A DNA stretch of 10,909 nucleotides from assembly GCA_010671975.1 (NCBI GenBank), contig JAAHIA010000136.1:1-10909 (forward strand), read 5' to 3'. Under the pieces are notes generated by a model. It made no database searches. It was given only the letters and a program-made list of their open reading frames with translations, and was not told where the DNA came from. Below are positions 5,606 to 10,909 of this stretch, in pieces; positions within the stretch are counted from its first letter, which is position 1, and every line of letters starts with the position of its first letter. The DNA is from Leptolyngbya sp. SIO4C1. Lineage in GTDB: Bacteria; Cyanobacteriota; Cyanobacteriia; Phormidesmidales; Phormidesmidaceae. Made by a program: the position numbers and the translations under genes.

Positions 5606-8600
5606 ATGTCTTTTGTCGGTCTGCACATCCACAGCGATTACAGTTTGCTTGATGGTGCCAGCCAGCTACCGGCACTGATTGATCACGCCCTAGCGTTAGA
5701 GATGCCTGCGATCGCGCTGACCGACCACGGCGTCATGTACGGCGCAGTCGAGCTGCTAAAAGTCTGCAAAGGCAGAAATATCAAGCCGATTATCGGCAAC
5801 GAAATGTATGTGATTAACGGTGACATCACGCAGCAGCAGCGTCGCCCCCGCTATCACCAGGTGGTGCTAGCAAAAAATACCCAGGGCTACAAAAACTTGG
5901 TGAAGCTGACCACCATTTCGCACCTCGACGGCGTACAGGGGCGCGGCATCTTTTCTAGGCCCTGCATTAATAAAGATCTGCTAGAGCAGTATCACGAAGG
6001 GCTAATCATCACCAGCGCCTGCCTGGGCGGCGAGGTACCGCAGGCAATTCTGCAGGAGCGCCCCGACGTCGCCCGCCGCGTTGCCCAGTGGTATAAAGAC
6101 TTGCTAGGTGACGACTACTATCTCGAAATTCAAGATCACGGCTCACCCGAAGATCGGATTGTCAATGTCGAGATTGTGCGCATTGCTCAGGAACTCGACA
6201 TCAAGATTATAGCCACCAACGACTCTCACTTTATCTCCTGTCTAGATGTTGAAGCTCACGACGCGCTGCTCTGCATTCAGACCGGTAAGCTCGTCACCGA
6301 AGACAAGCGCCTGCGCTACAGCGGCACCGAATATCTCAAGTCGGCTAGTGAAATGCGACGGCTGTTTCGCGATCACCTACCGCAGGAGATTATTGACGTA
6401 GCCGTCGCCAATACCGTTGAAGTCGCTAATAAGGTCGAAGACTACGACGTGCTGGGCAATCCGCAGATTCCTAATTTCCCGGTGCCAGAAGGTCACACGG
6501 GCGAAAGCTACATGGCTCAGGTAGCGCGCGAGGGCTTATTAGCGCGGCTAAAAGTTGCCAGCTACGACGCGGTTGATTCGGTCTACAAAGAGCGTCTGGA
6601 ATATGAAATCCAGATGATGCACCAGATGGGCTTTGCCACCTACTTTCTGGTGGTGTGGGACTACATTAAGTTTGCCCGCGACCACAATATTCCAGTGGGG
6701 CCAGGGCGCGGCTCGGCTGCCGGGTCGCTGGTCGCCTACGCGATGGGCATCACCAACATTGACCCAGTGCACCACGGGCTGCTATTCGAGCGCTTCCTCA
6801 ACCCGGAGCGCAAATCGATGCCGGACGTGGATACCGACTTCTGCATTGAAAAGCGTGAGAAGGTGATTGAGTACGTCACTGAAAAATACGGCAAAGACCA
6901 CGTGGCGCAGATTATCACCTTTAACCGCATGACCTCCAAGGCGGTGCTCAAAGACGTGGCGCGAGTGTTAGACATTCCCTACGGCGAATCCGACAAGATG
7001 GCAAAGCTAATTCCAGTGTCGCGCGGCAAGCCGACCAAGCTCAAGGTAATGATCTCAGACGATACGCCCGAGAAAGAGTTCAAAGAGAAATACGACAGCG
7101 GCTCGCTCGTGCCCGGTACCGCTGTTACCTATCGCCGCTGGCTCGACATGGCAATGACGATTGAGGGCACCAACAAGACCTTCGGTATGCACGCGGCGGG
7201 CGTAGTGATTTCTGCGAAGCCCCTAGATGAGCTGGTGCCGCTGCAGCGCAACAATGATGGCGCAGTGATCACGCAGTACTACATGGAAGATGTAGAAGCA
7301 ATTGGCCTGCTGAAGATGGACTTTCTGGGCCTGCGCAACCTCACCATGATTCAAAAAGCGGTCGATTATATCGAACAGACCCACGGTGAGAAGCTCGATC
7401 TCGACGGTCTAGCCTACGACGACGCTGAAACCTACAAGCTGCTGGGGCGCGGTGAGCTGGGCGGTGTCTTTCAGCTAGAGTCGTCCGGGATGCGACAGAT
7501 TGTGCGCGATTTGAAACCCTCGGGCCTTGACGATATCTCCTCAGTGCTGGCGCTATACCGGCCGGGACCGCTCGATGCCGGGCTGATTCCCAAGTTTATC
7601 AACCGCAAGCACGGACGCGAACAGATTGACTACGCGCATGAGATTCTAGAACCGATTTTGCAAGAAACCTACGGCATCATGGTCTTTCAAGAACAGATCA
7701 TGAGAATCGCGCAGGATATGGCGGGTTATTCGCTGGGCGAAGCCGATCTGCTGCGGCGGGCGATGGGTAAGAAGAAGCAGGCCGAGATGGACAAACATCG
7801 AGGCAAGTTTATTGAAGGCTCGGTACAAAAAGGCGTTCCCAAAAAAGTAGTCGAAGCGCTCTGGGAACAGATGGTAAATTTTGCCCAGTACTGCTTTAAC
7901 AAAAGTCATTCAATGGCCTATGGCTATGTGACTTTTCAGACGGCATATCTAAAAGCCAACTACCCAGTTGAATATATGGCAGCGCTGCTGACGGCCATCA
8001 GCGGCGATCAGGACAAGGTGCAGATGCACATTGCTAACTGCGTCAGCATGGGCATTGAGGTGCTGCCGCCAGATGTGAATCGCTCTGGGGTAGACTTTAC
8101 GCCAGAAGAGAGGAGTATCTTGTTTGGCCTCTCAGCGGTGCGCAACGTGGGGCTAGGGGCAATTGAGGCGCTGCTGGAGTCACGCGCTAAAGACGGATCG
8201 TTTAAGTCGCTGGCCGATCTGTGCGATCGCATCGACCTGCGCGCCGTCAACCGTCGTGCTCTAGAGGCGCTAATCCACTCGGGCGCCATGGATAGCATCA
8301 GCAGCAATCGTCGACAGCTGATTCACGACCTAGAGTTTGTGATTGACTGGGCGCAGTCGCGGGCTAAAGATCGAGAAGTGGGTCAGGGCAACCTGTTTGA
8401 CATGCTAGGCGGCAGCAGTACAGACAGCGCCGATAGCGGCCCCAGCAGCGCTTATGAAGCAGCCCCTAAAGCCCCGCCGACTGAAGACTTTGAGCCGCAG
8501 GAGCGGCTGCGACTAGAAAAAGAGCTGCTGGGCTTCTACATTTCCGATCACCCACTGAAGTCGGTGCAGCGACCGGCCCGCATTCTCGCCCCGATTAGCA

Positions 8601-9139
8601 TTGCCGAACTCAGCGAGCAAGCCGATAAGGTCACCCTCAGCGCCATTGTCATGCTGAGTTCCGTCAAGCCAGTGACCACCAAGAAAGGCGATCGCATGGC
8701 CATTTTACAAATCGAAGATCTCAGCGGTCACGCTGAGGCCGTGGTCTTTCCTCGCTCATTTGCCCGGATTGGGCAGTATATCCAAGCCGATGCGCGGCTG
8801 ATGGTTTGGGGCAAAGTCGATCGGCGCGATGAGCAGGTGCAATTTATCGTCGATGATGCCGAACCGATTGAGGCCGTGCGACTGGTTACGGTAGAGCTCA
8901 ATCCCAATATTGCCGGCGACATCGAGCAGCAGTATCGGCTGCGCAACGTGATTCAGCAGCAGCAGGGTGAAGACAAATATGCAGCTAAAGTGCCGGTGAT
9001 TGCGATGATCACCTATCAAGGGCACCGACAGGCCGTGCGGCTGGGCGCTCAGTTTCGAGTGAAAGATCCAGAAGCGGCTGTGGCAGCGCTGATGGCCGCT
9101 GATTTTCAAGCACGGGCAACGCCGCTGGTGAGCGCGTAA
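5606..9139 (+). CDS. dnaE: DNA polymerase III alpha subunit, intact (no split intein)
   Basis: The 1177-residue protein is the replicative polymerase, the catalytic core of the chromosomal replisome. It begins MSFVGLHIHSDYSLLDGA, the family's normal start; a weak AGG lies 10 nt upstream of the ATG. The PHP domain (about 1-270) keeps a full metal set: H7, H9, D16, H41, E66, H84, C139, D206 and H208. The C-family polymerase core runs about 280-830, with catalytic Asp407 and Asp409 in PDVDTDF and Asp572 in KMDFLGL (E. coli D401, D403, D555). A helix-hairpin-helix region lies at about 840-870. QGNLF (927-931) fits the internal beta-clamp binding motif, followed by a flexible Ser/Ala/Pro-rich linker. 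An OB fold is at about 1005-1085. Many cyanobacteria split DnaE with an intein between Tyr and Cys of the motif seen here as AQY762-C763FNKSHS; in this gene that site is continuous. Confidence 0.98.
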   Translation: MSFVGLHIHSDYSLLDGASQLPALIDHALALEMPAIALTDHGVMYGAVELLKVCKGRNIKPIIGNEMYVINGDITQQQRRPRYHQVVLAKNTQGYKNLVKLTTISHLDGVQGRGIFSRPCINKDLLEQYHEGLIITSACLGGEVPQAILQERPDVARRVAQWYKDLLGDDYYLEIQDHGSPEDRIVNVEIVRIAQELDIKIIATNDSHFISCLDVEAHDALLCIQTGKLVTEDKRLRYSGTEYLKSASEMRRLFRDHLPQEIIDVAVANTVEVANKVEDYDVLGNPQIPNFPVPEGHTGESYMAQVAREGLLARLKVASYDAVDSVYKERLEYEIQMMHQMGFATYFLVVWDYIKFARDHNIPVGPGRGSAAGSLVAYAMGITNIDPVHHGLLFERFLNPERKSMPDVDTDFCIEKREKVIEYVTEKYGKDHVAQIITFNRMTSKAVLKDVARVLDIPYGESDKMAKLIPVSRGKPTKLKVMISDDTPEKEFKEKYDSGSLVPGTAVTYRRWLDMAMTIEGTNKTFGMHAAGVVISAKPLDELVPLQRNNDGAVITQYYMEDVEAIGLLKMDFLGLRNLTMIQKAVDYIEQTHGEKLDLDGLAYDDAETYKLLGRGELGGVFQLESSGMRQIVRDLKPSGLDDISSVLALYRPGPLDAGLIPKFINRKHGREQIDYAHEILEPILQETYGIMVFQEQIMRIAQDMAGYSLGEADLLRRAMGKKKQAEMDKHRGKFIEGSVQKGVPKKVVEALWEQMVNFAQYCFNKSHSMAYGYVTFQTAYLKANYPVEYMAALLTAISGDQDKVQMHIANCVSMGIEVLPPDVNRSGVDFTPEERSILFGLSAVRNVGLGAIEALLESRAKDGSFKSLADLCDRIDLRAVNRRALEALIHSGAMDSISSNRRQLIHDLEFVIDWAQSRAKDREVGQGNLFDMLGGSSTDSADSGPSSAYEAAPKAPPTEDFEPQERLRLEKELLGFYISDHPLKSVQRPARILAPISIAELSEQADKVTLSAIVMLSSVKPVTTKKGDRMAILQIEDLSGHAEAVVFPRSFARIGQYIQADARLMVWGKVDRRDEQVQFIVDDAEPIEAVRLVTVELNPNIAGDIEQQYRLRNVIQQQQGEDKYAAKVPVIAMITYQGHRQAVRLGAQFRVKDPEAAVAALMAADFQARATPLVSA

Positions 9140-9444
9140 GGGGAATGCTAAGAAAACTTTTATCTATCGACTTCAAAGCTTCAAAATTCTCACAGATATA
9201 GGCAAGTCTTATTAAAATATCTTGCTTCATTCAGTATTCTCTCCTGTAAAAAAGAACGACGCAGCATCCTTTACAAAACCTTGATCTAGGCGTGCTGGTC
9301 ATTTTTCATAGTATTTTCGGACAAAAAATCAGCAGCTTTTCTCGATCTAGGCTTAGCCAAAGCGTCAACAAATTTTTGAACATTAGAAAACTTGTATATT
9401 GTACAGAGCAGCACAAGATTCACTACCTTTTTATTAGTTCTTAT
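9140..9444. other. AT-rich spacer between dnaE and the caspase/STAND gene
   Basis: There is no supported gene in these 305 nt. The composition is clearly AT-richer than the genes around it. A weak 7-bp hairpin (9200-9206 with 9221-9227, one G-U, 14-nt loop) lies 60 nt after the dnaE stop but has no T-run, so it is not a convincing terminator. GATCTAGGC occurs twice (9283-9291 and 9344-9352), a 9-bp direct repeat 61 nt apart of unknown meaning. The open frame of the caspase gene extends upstream to an ATG at 9292, but that part does not look coding. Confidence 0.6.
9395..9400 (+). promoter_or_regulatory. Candidate -10 box for the caspase/STAND gene
   Basis: TATATT matches the sigma70 -10 consensus at 5 of 6 positions and sits 44 nt before the chosen ATG, giving a leader of roughly 35-40 nt. 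No good -35 hexamer lies at the right distance: TTGAAC at 9377-9382 is only 12 nt away. This is weak evidence, but it agrees with the start at 9445. Confidence 0.25.
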
Positions 9445-10839
9445 ATGTCGCGGGATGCCTTAATTGTTGGGATTAACAGCTATCAAAATCTGCCTGACTT
9501 AGGAGCTGCTGCTACTGACGCAGAAGCTATGGCTCAAGTTTTACAAACGCAGGGAGAGTTTCGGGTACAACGCCTGCCAGAGGTTGTTGAAGGGCAGCAC
9601 TTGTCTATCGGGCAGCGCACGGCTGTCACCACTCGAGCGCTTGAAGCCGCTCTAATCCAACTTCTAAAACCCCAGGGTAATAGCGTCCCAAGCCTAGCTT
9701 TAGTCTATTTTTCAGGACATGGCTTACAGCGAGAAGCCGGCATCCGAGAAGGGTATCTAGCCACTAGTGACACAAATATAGTCCTCGGCAATTTTGGAAT
9801 TTCGCTCTCCTGGCTGCGTCGTTTACTCGAAGAAAGTCCGGTTCGCCAGGTTGTAGTTCTCCTTGACTGTTGTCACAGCGGTGCTCTGTTTAACTTCAAG
9901 GAAGCCAATCCAGCTGCCAGTGAAGGCTACAGCCGACTCTTTATTGCCGCCTCGCGAGAATATGAGGCCGCCTACGAAAGCCTCAGCGGGCACCATAGCA
10001 TCCTCACCCAGGCGTTACTGTCAGGGCTAGATCCAGCCCGAATTGAAAGCGGACAAATTAGCAGTCACAGCTTAATTGACTGGGTTAGCCATCAGCTCAG
10101 ATCAGAGATACAGCAACCATTGTTTGAATGCTCGGGGGGTGAGATAATCTTGACCCGCACCGCTGAATTTGAGCAGCCTGTAGCGAAAGCCAAGGGATCA
10201 AACCTCACGCATCTTAAACAGCTCTCTTATCGGTTTTGCCCTTACCGTGGCCTTGAACCCTTTACCGAGAAGCATGCCGACTATTTCTTCGGTCGAGATG
10301 ATTTAGTTCAAGCACTCATTGAAAAGGTTCAGCGCAGCAATTTTTGCGCAGTGGTAGGGGCCTCAGGCAGCGGCAAAACTTCTCTGCTTAGAGCCGGACT
10401 CATTCATCAGCTGCGGCAGGGCAGAGTGCCTAATAGCGATACTTGGGAAATTAGGCTATTGACTCCTGGTAAACAGCCACTACGCAACTTAGCAGCAGCT
10501 TTCACTTCGACAAGTGTCAATAGGATTGAGCTAGCTGCTCAGCTTAGCCGAGCTGAATCACTCCTTCGGCATAGCGACACTGGCATATCTCAGCTGATTA
10601 CAAAAGCCCTTACCCAGCATAAAACAGCCGAGAGCTGCCCTCAATTTTGGCTGGTCATTGATCAGTTTGAACAGCTGCTAACGTCGACCAAGCAGTCTGA
10701 AGCCTTACAGGAGCGCCAACGGTTTATTCATTGTTTGCTGACGGCACTGTGCGATCCTAACCTGTCTTTTGGTTTGATAATTGGTAATTGTTCAGGGGGT
10801 CACGAAGGATCAGGGCTAAGAACCGTCTCAGGCAGTTGA
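9445..10839 (+). CDS. Caspase-like peptidase (C14) fused to nSTAND NTPase, 3' end lost to insertion
   Basis: From the ATG at 9445 the frame gives 464 residues. The caspase-like domain (about 1-240) starts MSRDALIVGINSYQNLPDL and has both catalytic motifs, FSGHG (His92) and DCCHSG (Cys143, by analogy with the usual DSCHSG). A linker leads to FCPYRGLEPF at about 264-273, the typical entry to an nSTAND1-type P-loop NTPase in cyanobacteria. Walker A is GASGSGKT (305-312, Lys311) and Walker B is LVIDQFEQL (Asp406). Homologues continue after SFGLII with an LRADF-like segment, the rest of the NTPase and usually WD40 or TPR sensor repeats. Here SFGLII (441-446) is followed by 18 unrelated residues and a stop. 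Such proteins are thought to act in signalling, cell death or defence. The frame is open from an ATG at 9292, but those 51 extra residues are unlike the family and overlap the likely promoter, so I prefer 9445. It has no HIP1 site and no clear Shine-Dalgarno sequence. Confidence 0.85.
   Translation: MSRDALIVGINSYQNLPDLGAAATDAEAMAQVLQTQGEFRVQRLPEVVEGQHLSIGQRTAVTTRALEAALIQLLKPQGNSVPSLALVYFSGHGLQREAGIREGYLATSDTNIVLGNFGISLSWLRRLLEESPVRQVVVLLDCCHSGALFNFKEANPAASEGYSRLFIAASREYEAAYESLSGHHSILTQALLSGLDPARIESGQISSHSLIDWVSHQLRSEIQQPLFECSGGEIILTRTAEFEQPVAKAKGSNLTHLKQLSYRFCPYRGLEPFTEKHADYFFGRDDLVQALIEKVQRSNFCAVVGASGSGKTSLLRAGLIHQLRQGRVPNSDTWEIRLLTPGKQPLRNLAAAFTSTSVNRIELAAQLSRAESLLRHSDTGISQLITKALTQHKTAESCPQFWLVIDQFEQLLTSTKQSEALQERQRFIHCLLTALCDPNLSFGLIIGNCSGGHEGSGLRTVSGS
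10776..10783. repeat. Possible left copy of an 8-bp target duplication
   Basis: GATAATTG lies immediately before the proposed element end at 10784. An 8-bp duplication is usual for IS66-family insertions. The second copy would lie beyond the window, so this is a prediction and not an observation. Confidence 0.3.
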
Positions 10840-10909
10840 GGAATCAGGCTCGGCATCATCTGCCCGAAACGCTTGGCACGCAGCGCCTGAATGAGGAAGG
10901 CCAACACAG
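10784..10909 (-). mobile_element. Terminal part of an insertion sequence, probably IS66-like
   Basis: The caspase/STAND homology stops at about 10783, and the following sequence starts GTAATTGTTCAGGGGGTC. Ends beginning GTAA are typical of IS66-family elements. A minus-strand reading frame ends 16 nt inside this edge and runs off the window, as expected for a transposase gene at the end of its element. The other terminus and the bulk of the element are not visible. The family is inferred from the end sequence and the look of the short protein tail. IS66-family membership is uncertain; a foreign insertion of some kind is more secure. Confidence 0.6.
10800..10909 (-). CDS. C-terminal fragment of a putative transposase
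   Basis: Reading leftwards from the right window edge, 35 residues precede a TGA at 10802-10800. They read VLAFLIQALRAKRFGQMMPS, then a Pro/Leu-rich end finishing SPDPS. The pattern of a helix followed by a Pro-rich tail resembles the C-termini of IS66-type transposases, where a 'KQG..vL.fL..A' segment precedes the stop. The fragment is too short for a firm call. It lies just inside the proposed element end and opposes the interrupted caspase/STAND gene. Confidence 0.5.
   Translation of the reverse strand, partial: VLAFLIQALRAKRFGQMMPSLIPQLPETVLSPDPS

Noticed and set aside
9200..9227. Hairpin after dnaE as its terminator
   Set aside because: A 7-bp stem with one G-U, a 14-nt AT-rich loop and no T-run does not meet the usual pattern.
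9009..9230. Minus-strand 73-codon frame across the dnaE stop and spacer
   Set aside because: Most of it is antisense to dnaE, and the rest is AT-rich low-complexity sequence with no recognisable protein features.
9283..9352. Direct repeat GATCTAGGC as a CRISPR or attachment-site remnant
   Set aside because: There are only two 9-bp copies, with no regular spacer series and no integrase nearby.

Overview
This window reads as chromosomal DNA of a cyanobacterium. The 8-bp palindrome GCGATCGC (HIP1), a cyanobacterial hallmark, occurs nine times in 10.9 kb, where chance predicts well under one. The DnaE sequence and the caspase/STAND gene are also cyanobacterial in style. No species can be named from the sequence alone.

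Layout, left to right. (a) Positions 1-148, minus strand: the 5' end of a DUF2887/Rpn-type PD-(D/E)XK nuclease gene, cut by the window edge. (b) Positions 149-508: no gene, but a stretch rich in complementary segments that ends in a plus-strand terminator (stem 424-467, then TTTTT). A TTGACT-17-TATCGT promoter-like sequence lies upstream. This is a candidate unclassified small RNA of about 170 nt. (c) Positions 509-5152, minus strand: a two-gene RND efflux operon. The periplasmic adaptor (475 aa) comes first, then after 42 nt the HAE1/AcrB-type pump (1057 aa). No outer-membrane channel or regulator gene is next to them. (d) Positions 5153-5605: a divergent intergenic region with a TetR-like operator and several hairpins. 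(e) Positions 5606-9139, plus strand: an uninterrupted replicative DNA polymerase III alpha subunit (dnaE, 1177 aa). (f) Positions 9140-9444: an AT-rich spacer. (g) Position 9445 onward, plus strand: a caspase-like peptidase fused to an nSTAND-type NTPase. Its reading frame is destroyed at about 10783 by what looks like the end of an insertion sequence, probably IS66-like. The transposase C-terminus runs in from the right edge on the minus strand.

How the parts relate. The adaptor and pump form one transport machine, probably repressed from the paired dyads at 5297-5323, and must borrow a TolC-like channel encoded elsewhere. dnaE is a single-copy replication gene with its own leader. The two ends of the window are accessory: a nuclease of a family linked to recombination, an unexplained RNA candidate, and a caspase/STAND gene of the signalling or defence type broken by a transposon. 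The points most worth checking are the RNA candidate, the interrupted caspase/STAND gene, the intein-free dnaE with a complete PHP metal site, and the palindromic control region of the efflux operon.
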